64,000 bases of DNA from Bipolaris cookei (taxonomy: Eukaryota; Ascomycota; Dothideomycetes; Pleosporales; Pleosporaceae). The DNA lies in the NCBI GenBank assembly GCA_002286855.1, contig NRSV01000008.1:496001-560000 (forward strand), given 5' to 3'. Positions 54,496 to 64,000 of the stretch are shown here, one piece after another. Below the pieces are notes generated by a model that saw only the letters and a program-made list of their open reading frames with translations, was not told the DNA's origin and searched no databases. The position numbers and the translations under genes were made by a program. Within the stretch, counting starts at the first letter, position 1. Every line of letters begins with the position of its first letter.

Positions 54496-56726
54496 TCATC
54501 GGCCGTCATAAGAGTCGCTCACCCACCCATTGTTGTTGCCTGCATACATGGGCTGTTGGTTACTCTGCTTATAGTCATTTTCCTCCTCAAAATATTCTCC
54601 TCCACTCGAAGCATCGAAGCTGCTGCGCCCGCTAATGTCACCATCTTCATCAGGCGGCCCAGCAGGAAGTTGATCCCATTGAATACCTGCAAGCGCAGGG
54701 TATTGCGCCAGAAGAGCGGCAGGCAAGAATGGCTGTGGCGCCTGCATGCTACCAGCCTGAGGGAACGGCTCAAAGCCAGGCTGTCCAGGCATCATACTGT
54801 TGAAGTTTTGAGTGGGCATCGGTGCAAACATGCCATTGCCATTGTTCATCTGCTGGTTCTGGCCGTTCCATTCACCCTTCTCTCGTGCTTCTTCTTCCAG
54901 CAAAGGTCGAATACAAACACGACCTGCTTCGGACCGGAAGTGCCGACCAAGAGCGTCTGCACGGGCGAAGCGCCTGCTGCAGCCCCAGCTGTTGCCGTCC
55001 TTGAGGTTACCACGGCAGACAAACTTCTTCTCTCCAGAGTGGAGACCCTCGTGTCTCTTTCGGTCATGCTGGCGCGCAAACGCCTTGCCGCAAACACTGC
55101 AAACGAAAGGGCGCTCGTCTGTATGTGTGCGCAGATGCGATCGAAGGTTGTATGCTCGTGTAAAGCGCTTCGGGCACAGATTGCACTGAAAGGTCGCTGG
55201 GTGCTTTTGTGTACGCTTTGGGTTCGAGCCGTCGGCAGGCGCGGGCCGTGTGGGGTCTGCGAGGTCTAAGATGTAGTCGCGATTGGGCACGCTTGATGTG
55301 GACGATCGGCGGGACGATTTTCCAGAGGGTGAAGGAGAACGAGATTTTGCAGCATTAGGAGAAAGTGATCGATGCACGCCCGAGCCGGGAGTAGAAGCAC
55401 GCGAGCTGACACTGCTAAAAGGGTCAGATTTGGCACGAGACCTGTTCCGACTGCGTGCTGTCTTGGTGTTAGCATAACTCATACAATCCAACTAAACTGC
55501 TTACATCGGTCAGGCGGGCTCAATGCATCCAACTGGGGTTCAGCCTTTGGTGGCTCGAAGCTTGCTTGTCGCGAGGGCGGTGCAAAATCAATGTTGATTT
55601 CTGGTGGTGACATTGCATCCGCTTGGCCAAATTCAGGCATAGGCTGGTTCAGCGATGGGAATGGCTCCGAGTTTTGGCTAGAGAAGCCGTTCACACCTTG
55701 AGGCGCATAGAGGTTCATGCTCCGGTTGAGGCCAAATGTATCAGGCTGGAACTGTGGCAGAGCCTGTTGATTCTGGGGCAGCAGACGAGGTGAGATGTGT
55801 GGGCTGTTTGAAGCGCTGATGTGCGCATTGCTGTTGTTCAGGTTGAATCGGTCAAACCCAGGAACAGGGTCCTGAAATAGCTGAGGGTCGTGTTGCGCGT
55901 GAAGGAGAGGTGACGGCTGGTCATTGTCGAAGCTATCATGCTGGTGCAAGTACGGCGAGTTGTGCGCCGAGGATGCAACGTCTGAATAGCCAGCGTCACT
56001 GCCTCCTCTGGACCTGGGTCCTCCGAAGCTTGCACTTGCCATCTGACCCCATTCTGAAGTTTGTCCGTAAGCCGCGCTGGGGTCAAGCGACGTGTGTCGC
56101 GAGTGACCCGGGGATCGGAATGCGCCGTGAGCCATGTTGGGCGAAGCGTGCGGACTTGAGCCTTGGTGGTTGTTCATGTTGGGAAGAAGGTGGGGCGGTG
56201 TCGGCGCGTTGTGCGGTGCGGCTGCCATCTGATGCATGAGATCTGAAGGGTTGACAGACTGGTTTTGCTGCGACTGCGTGTCGAGTATGTGGGGATCAAG
56301 CGTCTGGCCAAGGTATGAAGACAGTGACTGGTTTTGCTCGAGGTCGTTTGTCTGGAAGAAATTGTTGAAGTCGGCGTTGTTTGTGGTTGCTAGATCGAGG
56401 GGGTCAGGCGAGATGTTGTTATTGCTGCCTTGGGGGCCAAAATGCGGCGTGTTGTTTTGTGAGAGACTCTGCGAGGCCTGCAGGAAGCTTGAGTCGGAAA
56501 AGGCGGCTTGCTGGGAGAAGGACTGGCCCTGGCTTGCAGTGAGGAACTGTGGGTTGCTCAACCCCGCGCTTGTGACGGCGTAGGAGGAAGGGTCCTGGAT
56601 GGCGTCGAAGCCCAAGACGGCGTTAGGCTGGTGCTGGAATGGCGGCTGTGAGCCAGGCGAGGGAGAGTGGCCTTTATGAGCATGCTGGTCAGCCGAGGGG
56701 GAGCGCCTCCGTTGCTGGATGTCCAT
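54496..56726 (-). CDS. crzA: Calcineurin-responsive zinc-finger transcription factor CrzA/CRZ1
   Basis: Calcineurin dephosphorylates CRZ1, which enters the nucleus and turns on calcium, cell-wall and alkaline-stress genes. Exons 56726-55505 and 55457-54496 (47 bp intron) give 727 residues. The first 400 residues are Gln/Asn/Ser/Pro-rich. PEINID at 375-380 fits the PxIxIT calcineurin-docking pattern. The RSRSRNRSRAKSD region, formed at the splice, is a basic Ser-rich stretch. Zinc fingers: C2H2 at about 497-519 (CNLCPKRFTRAYNLRSHLRTH), C2H2 at 525-547 (CSVCGKAFARQHDRKRHEGLH) and an atypical third finger at about 553-589 with extended Cys spacing (CRGNLKDGNSWGC), the CRZ1 layout. The C-terminus is disordered. 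Start ATG at 56726, Met-Asp-Ile as expected. Confidence 0.94.
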
Positions 56727-58058
56727 GATGTAGGTATTCGCGTTCCTAACAATAGGTGGGATGTGGAGGGAGTGAGCCCTGAGAGCCGCGCTTGGGCCTG
56801 CGTGGAGAGGTCAACGACACCAAGAAACAGGCACGAACGCTGAATGGCCCAAAGTCCGCCAGGAACGCGCAATCTACTCTCTTGACTGGCTTGACTGCTG
56901 GGGCTGGTGAGTGTGAAGGAGGCGCAGTGTCGTCGTCGATCGCAGACACAGCCCACCTCACGAAGAGCAATGTCGCTCGAAGCGGTCTAGTCTGCTATTA
57001 TTAGCCCCGCGATGGAAATCCCACTGCAAGAGTTCACTTGTGAGTTCCCGCGTTTCAGTCGCTCGAGCAGTGAAACGGTCAGGCTGGGTGATGAGTTATG
57101 CGTTGTCCTCCACGACGTTGGGTGGACCCTGGAGGAAAGGTAGTTTGCTTGCTGTGGCCTTGTGCCGATACGAGCAACTCGAGAGAGAGCGCGCACAAGG
57201 ACAAGACACGTCGGCAGAAGATGACTGGTATCGCGGGAACGACAGCGGGCTGGTCTGGCAGCGCCGTTGGAGTGGGAGCTGAGCTGAGCTGAGCGCTACC
57301 CGACAGCTGTGATGCTAGATGCTCCCACCGCCCCAACCTTATACACCTAGGTCGCTTCTGATCTACCATGTAAATGACAGGTGTGAATTTGGGCGGGCAC
57401 CTCACTTGGCCCACGCTCCAGCCAGCTGCAACGAGTGATCACCGTCAGATTTGCAGAAGACCAGTATCGCCGAACCGTCATGAAACGGTCGGCATCAACC
57501 TGAGCGGCGGCAAAGTTGCACGCGCAAAACCGCATATTTGATTTCACGGGTCGCGCTACTTCTTGGCAGATGGCATCCAAGGCCGGTGGGTGATCCTTTG
57601 TGCACTGCCTCGCTTCCATACACATGTCGCAAGGCACACTCCCTCAAGGCTGATTACCACGTCCCCACCATTATACGTACATACACCAAGCCCTTATGCC
57701 CTTTCTGGCAAACTATGTGCAACATAACATCCCTTCTGCAGCGATATTTATAGCATTTGTCCTTCGGGCGTAATGTCCTCTCCATGTGCTGCATCTACTA
57801 AGTACACAATTACACGACAAACAACGCGCCAAGGTCCGATGACCCAAGTCTCGGTGGTACTTATGTGCACTTCATAGCTCACTGCATTTGCCTTGATTAC
57901 GACGCTGTCATGGCCTGGTCCCGCCTTCTCTCCGTGTGATGAGAAAGGCTACACGCATTGACTTGGTCCAAAACAAAAGTCTTCCTGCCGGTCATGGGTA
58001 TTATCCAATATAGTCGCCTGTGAAAAATGAACAAATGTGGATGGCGCGCTTGGCGTGT
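56727..58058. other. Intergenic, 1.3 kb, crzA promoter side
   Basis: The upstream region of crzA and the downstream flank of palA. Contains a short GCTGA tandem near 57280-57296. Open frames reach 132 codons, antisense or out of frame, and none is supported. Confidence 0.4.
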
Positions 58059-60627
58059 CTAGCCAAATTTCAGTCCTTGGGCAGGATCCCACCTCCCGTC
58101 TTGCGGAGGTCCGCCCGAAGGCCGAGGATTGCCAGACGCTGTAGAGGGGCCACCAAACCGTATTCCTACTTCTGGAGTCCACATACCCGCAGCCGGAGGC
58201 ATGCTTGCCCTCGTAGGCGTTGGTGCAGTCAGTGGCTCTTCAGCGTGTGCACTTGCGCCATAGTGGGGGTCCTGCGCGTCGGCTTGCTTCTGCTGCTGCA
58301 GCGAGCTTGACGCTGCTTGCTGAAGACCGAGAGAGCTCATCCGGGTAGTAAGATCGCTATCTGTGATCAGTATAGACAACAAACCACTGACTGCAGCAAC
58401 ATACCTTTCCAGATGAGATGCTTCGGACTTGCGGTTGTAGGCAAAAGTCCGCGCTTCATCCCTGAACCGATTCACAATCTTGGCAAGGTCGTTGTAGAAC
58501 TTGCGGCCAACATCGAGATTGGAGATGATCTCCTTGTACTTGAAGTATGCGTTCTCCAAGTTTTGCAATGCCTGTTCGCGTTTCTTAGTAGATTGGTCTC
58601 CGCGACGAGCGATCAAAAAGGCAGCGTTTGCGTCTTGTAGCCGTTTGACCGCCTCGGCCTGTTCCTTCTCCTCTTCTTGAACCATGTCCAAGTCAGCATC
58701 GTACATCTGTAGTCGCTTGTCGAACAAGCTCTCAAACTGTACGGCTTCGATCGTCTGCATAGGATACTCCCGCTCTAAGCGAGCGGCTTCGCGCAGCAGC
58801 TCCGGGTCTAGTGTCTTGTCAGGGTTTGGTCAGCAGGATGGCAGTGCAACACCTACTTATGTCATCCTGTTTCGCCTTGGTCCTCAAAGCCTCAATCTTT
58901 CGCCGCCGTCTGCTCTCAAGTCGGCTCACTTCATTGAAGCTGCCCCGCAACTTGACGGCCTCACGCTCTACATCTCCAGTAATGGCAGGTCTCCGACCAC
59001 TGGGCACATAGTTCTCCAGTTCGTGGTCGGGTCCACTGAGTAGCTTGATAAAGTATTCGTTTTCCTTGAGCTTTGTCTTTACAATGTTGTCACTGTTTGT
59101 TGCAGCCTTGAAGTAGCCATCAATTTCAGCAATCTGGGCGTGTAGTTTGGGCGCAGCCTGCGCGGCGGGTGGTCGGGTCCATTGCTCAGTGCCAAATTTC
59201 CGGCGTGCGCCTTCATCCTCTGCGGCTTCTGAGCGCAGAATGTCGACACCTTCCTGGTAGATAGCCTGGTCGGTATACATGAGCTTCTTAGTGTCTTCCA
59301 TGGAGCGTAGGAGTCGGTTAATACCGTCTTGTTGGCGTATCTCATCAGCGTGGGCAACTAGACCTGGCGGCAGGCCCAGTGGCTTCTCAAGAGCTTGGAG
59401 CGATCCCGGCAGGTTCAAATTACGGAGTACCTCGTGGATCTTGTCTGTCAATGCTTCCAATTGCTCAACAATCTGACCGTTGACCAATCGATCGCGGCGA
59501 TCAACGTAAATGCTTGCTGCCAGATGCACTGAGTATGGTACCAGTTTGGAAAAGAGTGTTGGACCAAGCTCGCCATGCTCCCCTAGCATTGAGTTGGACT
59601 CTGCGATCTCCTTTGGAACCCTTGCTACCACCATATTCGCTCTATCGAGTATCTTGAGTTCTGCCTTTGGTGGAACGGGCAGCAGATAAATCATATCATT
59701 GTCTTTTTCAGCACGCTTTAGGTCTTCGGCTATGCGATTCTTCAAGCCGTTCAGGTCAGCCAACACGGCCTTGTTGATGTACCGCTGTTCTTTGAGGGCT
59801 TCGTTGACGCATGTGAGACTGTCGCGCAGTCTTGCAACCTCTTCGCCATACTTGCGCTTCTCGAGGGAGTCGCAAGCTGCACGGTACTGGGCAGCGGCAG
59901 CAAAGTGATGGTGCTTTGCTGTCATGTGGTGTATCCACTCGCTGCTGATTGCGTCGGATTGTATACCTGCGTCCCCCGCTTCATTATAGAGATCCGACAC
60001 GCGTGCGGCTAATTTTGCAATCGTGGCATCTTTCAGCCCATCTTTGACCGCCTTCTGCCAGAAGCACTCTTGAGCTTGAGCAAGCAGAAGCTTCTCCAAG
60101 CACTCGAGTGTCATGAGATCCATATCTTCTGGAGGTTCGGTCCGAAGATCGGGCAAGATGTTGTTTCTCAGGTGGGACAAAACGCCGGCGCCGAGACAGA
60201 AGTTGTTGGCGGCCGCTTTCAGCCCGTCTGGCGTGCTTCGGTTGGACGATATTGCCAGTTGCGAGTACATGGCGGCGAGGTTGAACATGATGTTGGCGAG
60301 CTCGAACCGGAGGTTGTTGCGCGATGTCGGGCGGCTCGTGTTGTATCCCAGCGCAGAATACCAGGGGAACTCGACGCCGATGTCGATGGGAAACTTGCCG
60401 CTCAGCCATATCAGCTGCGCCGCATATTGCTGCAGCTTGGGGATGTTGCTCGGATGGGCTTCCTGAGCATGTGTAGCAACGGAGCGGAGCCTCTCGAACG
60501 TCTCGATGTCCTTTGTGAACATGTCCGGGTGCTGGTCATATTTGGACGAGATGTACTGCTTGACGGCATCGCTCAGGTTGACCGAGTGCGAGCGTCGGAA
60601 GGGAAGGAAGAGGATGTTGCTGGCCAT
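58059..60627 (-). CDS. palA: PalA/RIM20 pH-signalling Bro1-domain protein
   Basis: A scaffold of the Pal/Rim ambient-pH pathway: it binds ESCRT-III (Vps32) by its Bro1 domain and YPXL motifs of PacC by its V domain, to promote PacC processing at endosomes. Exons 60627-58857, 58807-58405 and 58356-58059 give 823 residues; the introns are 49 and 48 bp. The Bro1 domain spans about 1-385, starting LFLPFRRSHSVNLSDAVKQY and including YNTSRPTSRNNLRFELANIM. The helical V domain spans about 386-720. The Pro/Gly-rich tail repeats the pattern MWTPEVGIRFGG and RWDPAQGLKFG at the C-terminus. The start is the ATG at 60627 (MASNILFLPF); the upstream in-frame extension is leader. Intron 2 is a multiple of three without stops. 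Single-copy orthology is very likely, against BRO1/Vps31, which is longer. Confidence 0.93.
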
Positions 60628-61553
60628 TCGGTAAGCAGAGTGACATGTCAAGGCCTGTGTGGTACTCACGAAGCCATTGCAGCGGAATGGTTTTTTTGGC
60701 TGGCATGGACAATACAAGCTTCGTCCAAAGACGTCACCGCCGTAGTCGCGGGCCAGCCCAGGTCCCCGCGCTAGCCAACGTGGGGCCGCTCAGTCTAAGG
60801 GTTCAGTATCAGGAACAAGACAAGATTAGCACGCGACATGGGCCAGATGATGCTGGGCGACTCTACGTTTCTCTGCCTGGCTGCAAGGGAAACAAGCAGA
60901 CCTTGCGACATGCGAGCAGCGCGAGAAACCATTTAGGACCTCCTGGGCTACGTCTCCGCAGCCTGATCATTGGGCATTTCTGGTCGGACCGGCATTCATC
61001 AGTACTATTTCGAGCCTGTCTGGACGACACGGAACATCGCATCCTCATGGCACTCCTTGCTGAGGCTCACCACGTGGGGAATGCGGAGCGGCAATTTTAT
61101 TTGCAAAGGCACGGCAGGGGACACGGTGTTGTCCAGAGGATCAGCAATGGCACAATTTCCATTCTGGGCCCAAGGACGTTCTCCGTGAGCAAGTTTCACC
61201 CCACTGAATTGCCCGAACCTCAAACCTTAGATGAGAAATGTACCTGGCTGAGGCGCAACGGGTTCCACCTGCCGGACTGTCATGGTAAAGGTTGGATATG
61301 TCAGCGGAGCATGATCACAATCTATTGCAATCTAGCCGAATTGCACCATTCTCTTGAAACTTGCTCATATCTCTTGGTCAAAGTCCCTACCTACGCTAGC
61401 GCACGGTGTAGTCGAGTATATATACCTCTTGCGTGACCGCTTTATGATTGCTCGCATTGAACACACAAAATCTCGGCAAATCCACATTAACCCTCAAAAC
61501 CACTACCACCACCCCTCCAACCAAGCTGATATCACACGCCTACAACCTACACA
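60628..61553. other. Divergent region palA / ATX1 containing a 263-codon open frame
   Basis: The upstream region of both genes. On the plus strand an ATG-initiated open frame runs 60645-61436 (263 codons), long for chance, but it shows no domain, signal peptide or family pattern. It begins 18 bp from the palA start and covers most of the shared promoter region, so I do not call it a gene. A TATATA lies near 61418. Confidence 0.4.
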
Positions 61554-61845
61554 ATGACGCACACATACAAGTTTAACGTTGCTATGAGCTGCGGCGGCTG
61601 CTCTGGCGCCATTGAGCGTGTGCTCAAGAAGCTCGAAGGTCAGTCCCACGCTTAGCAGCAGTTGCGCCACTACAGACTCTAACAAGCACGCAGGTGTTGA
61701 GTCGTACAATGTCTCTCTCGAGAACCAGACTGCCGAGATTACTGCTGCCGACTCGCTCGACTACGATACCGTCCTGGAGAAGATCAAGAAGACCGGCAAG
61801 ACGGTCAAGTCGGGCGAGGCCGACGGTGAGGCCAAGGAGGTCTAG
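61554..61845 (+). CDS. ATX1: Copper chaperone ATX1
   Basis: A cytosolic carrier that hands Cu(I) to the Golgi copper ATPase Ccc2. Exons 61554-61638 and 61694-61845 (55 bp intron) give 78 residues. The metal-binding loop MSCGGC (11-16) is a perfect MxCxxC, in the context YKFNVAMSCGGCSGAIERVL. The single HMA domain continues with VESYNVSLENQTAEITAADS and YDTVLEKIKKTGKTVKSGEA, where the lysine-rich face docks Ccc2. The short acidic tail ends AKEV. The size matches yeast Atx1 (about 73 residues), and the absence of further domains excludes the superoxide dismutase chaperone Ccs1. The start is the ATG at 61554, preceded by ACACA. Poly-T runs follow the stop (61890-61916). Confidence 0.95.
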
Positions 61846-63037
61846 GGCAGAGCATGCGCCGCCAACAGGCAATGATTTTTCTAGTAGATTTGTTTTTTTT
61901 GTTTTTTTTTGTTTTTGGACAAGATGCGGTGGACATTACTACAGTCGCATTGCGAGTAAGCCTTTGTGCTGCCGCGACGGCTTTATACATAGATGTTGCA
62001 ATTGAACAAAGGATACCCCGCACCATAGCATACATACCCATGATGGCCTGTGAAGTGCAACGCATCATTTTGCAGAGACTCTAGCAGACACAACCCCATA
62101 TGCCATACGTCACAGCTGTTGTGGATTTGACGTCGTATTGCCCACCGCCTGTTCGCGGCATCTCGGTGTTCCACCAGATTGCTTCTGCCCCAAGCGGCGC
62201 GTCGAGGTCACATGCCACGAGTTGAAGCCGGGTCGCCGTCCCTGCCTGGCCCCTCACAACGCCCAGTGCTATACTTGTCGCCGTAGCATCTGCGACGCTC
62301 GTCCTTCCATGGCAGCTGACCACACTCACCTCCGACTCTTCCCTTCACCTCCATTTTCAGGCCCCCTCGGACCAGATTCGAGTTGGTCTATGGTTCCTGA
62401 GTGCGCGATTACGGTTCGGCGCTGCCGCTGCTTGTTCCGTCTACCCAGAGTCATGGACCATTGGCATGGTTGCGAATGGTGATGCCTAGCATCCTCAATC
62501 TGTCAATACTACTGCAGCATCGAGACGGCACATAGGCAACAACATTGTGCACCAGTCGCCCACACCAAGCAACAACATCTATACCTGAGGCGCATTGTAA
62601 CTGCCTGTGTTAATACCCAAAAAAGCTATCACACGATTCACTGCAAGTCCACCAGACAATGTCATGTACAAAGTTAATGGTGAGGGTCGGGAACTGTCGG
62701 TTCGCGAGCGGGGCCTAACCGGAAAGCTATCAACCTTCCCAAGGGCTGAGCCGCATTGCAATTCACCAATACACATCATCAGTATAGCACAGGAGCACCA
62801 TGTAAGCGCGGCATTTATCCCCGTATGACGCGTGGGCGTGGCGTCTGCTACCCTTGCCGACGTTGTGTGGGTTTAAGTGATGCAGGATGGCTGATCACCT
62901 ACGTATTGTGTGATATAAAGCTCCTCCTTAGGCCATAAGGCGAGAATAAATTATTCACACCAAGCCTCACAGCTTCAGAAGTTCCAGTCTAGCCGACTTT
63001 ATATTCAAATCTCTTCTTGGTCCTTCCTCACATCCTC
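61846..63037. other. Intergenic, 1.2 kb, no gene recognised
   Basis: Lies between ATX1 and the DJ-1-like gene. It starts with several T8-T10 runs near 61890-61916 (3' region of ATX1). The open frame 62138-62482 is Cys/Arg-rich but unpatterned. Nothing else is seen. Confidence 0.4.
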
Positions 63038-64000
63038 ATGTCGTCTCCCACAGGAAATTCTAGTATTTCCTTTCCAAGTCAAGCAGACCTCTTCTATTAT
63101 TGCACCACATCATTGACCTCTGAAGAAGACCTCAACATCCACTATGCAGCACCGTCAAGGACCTCACTAAAAATCGGCGTCATCATTTTCGGTCAAGTCC
63201 AACTGCTTGACTTGGCCGCTCTCGACCTTCTAGCCATGATTAGCAAAAGTCGAATCAGCAAATTCAACCCCACGGCCGCAGCACTGGACCAAGCCGTGGA
63301 CGAAATCGACATTCGATACGTTAGCATGACGGGAGAAGGCAGTTTCTCCGTCACAGCTGGCTCACGAATGCCGGTGACGGTGAGCTAAACCTTCGATATC
63401 GCTCCCATAAAACCACCACCCACCGAACCCGACATGCCTTTTGCTCCTATATTTCCTCCCTTCCCCCGTTAAAACCCGCTCTCCCGACCAAGAAGAAGCC
63501 GTATTTTTAGTCCCGCTGGATTCGCCCGGTCTTGGCTGCTCTTTTTTCCATATCAAAAGTAGTCATCTCTGACAAGTCTGGCACGGGAGACAAATGTTAA
63601 CACGATCCTCCTTCCCCTCTCCCTCATTTCTATCTCCCCCCCCCCCCCCCAAAAAAAAACTGGGAAACGCAACTAATCGTTCATTTAGAACTCCTTCACC
63701 AACGCTCCCCAATTCGACATCCTCCTCATCCCCGGCACCTCAACCCTAGCCTCCCTCCCTCCCCCCCCCTCCTCCTTCCTCACCTCCCAATGTCTCAACA
63801 CAAACCTCGTTGCCATCATGACCATCTCCTCAGGCATCGCCCACCTAGTCCAAGCAGGGAGTCTTCACAGCACTCGCGTTGCGGCGCCTCGCCCGCTGCT
63901 GCTTAGCTTGCAGCACCGGTTTCCGGAGACGGAGTGGCAGCATGCGCCTTGGGCGAGGCATGGCAAGGTTTGGAGCTGCAATTCGCCCATTTCAGGGCTT
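63038..64000 (+). CDS. DJ-1/PfpI-family protein, 3' end beyond window
   Basis: A member of the ThiJ/DJ-1/PfpI superfamily (class I glutamine amidotransferase-like fold), closest in style to fungal isonitrile-hydratase-like proteins. Exon 1 is 63038-63379 (114 codons) and exon 2 starts at 63689; the 309 bp intron is long and contains a C15A9 tract. Visible blocks are LKIGVIIFGQVQLLDLAALD (52-71), FDILLIPGTSTLASL (123-137), VAIMTISSGIAHLVQAG, and at the window edge KVWSCNSPISGL. The nucleophile elbow, normally a Cys followed by Thr-Gly, here reads ISSG with Ser161 in the Cys position, so the usual chemistry is doubtful. The start is the ATG at 63038; the first 50 residues are a nonconserved leader. 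The gene is truncated only by the window. Confidence 0.82.

Noticed and set aside
60628..60717. Upstream extension of palA beyond the ATG at 60627
   Set aside because: The Bro1 domain begins right after MASNILFLPF; the extension is Cys/Pro-rich leader.
1..64000. CRISPR arrays, bacterial operons, ribosomal RNA, plasmid or phage features
   Set aside because: None seen; gene structures are eukaryotic and intron-bearing.

Overview
The window is nuclear DNA of a filamentous ascomycete, most likely a dothideomycete of the Pleosporales type. I infer this from the fungal gene set (palA, crzA, metR, DAD2, shugoshin, VTC1, a fungal PSF2/ALG10 pair) and from many 45-70 bp spliceosomal introns with GTRNGT donors and CTAAC/CTGAC branch sites. 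Species was not determined. All exon joins are my own reading of splice signals and frame continuity; no alignment was run.

Layout. 1-2539: remnants of two different pogo/Fot1-type DNA transposons, both broken. 2999-9538: a three-exon zincin-like protein, an EFM6 methyltransferase, an ammonium transporter and a small rhodanese. 9539-13340: a CDC25-type Ras exchange factor with an SH3 domain. 13341-24001: a 10.7 kb stretch with no gene I can support, holding simple repeats and a strand-composition switch near 14.5 kb. 24002-26903: divergent PSF2 and ALG10. 27348-28967: divergent VTC1 and a Tctex-type dynein light chain. 29677-30882: a metR/cys-3 bZIP. 32486-33991: CHL4/CENP-N. 34922-40592: a conserved hypothetical protein, a SUR7-family protein and a 700-residue single-pass membrane protein. 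43865-48352: YPI1, DAD2 and SGO1. 48658-52258: two hypothetical proteins. 53691-53849: a tRNA gene with an unusual compound insertion. 54496-56726: crzA. 58059-60627: palA. 61554-61845: ATX1. 63038 to the right edge: a DJ-1/PfpI protein cut by the window end.

Two functional neighbourhoods stand out. CHL4, YPI1, DAD2 and SGO1 lie within 16 kb and all serve kinetochores or chromosome segregation; the replication gene PSF2 is also near. crzA (calcium/calcineurin), palA (ambient pH) and ATX1 (copper) lie within 7.4 kb and all serve ion or pH homeostasis.

The most unusual object is the tRNA gene at 53.7 kb. Its body is proline-like and its anticodon loop is interrupted. Removing a 57-nt segment with textbook fungal spliceosomal intron signals restores the anticodon CGG plus a normal 30-nt tRNA intron. 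Reading it without that step gives anticodon CGT instead.
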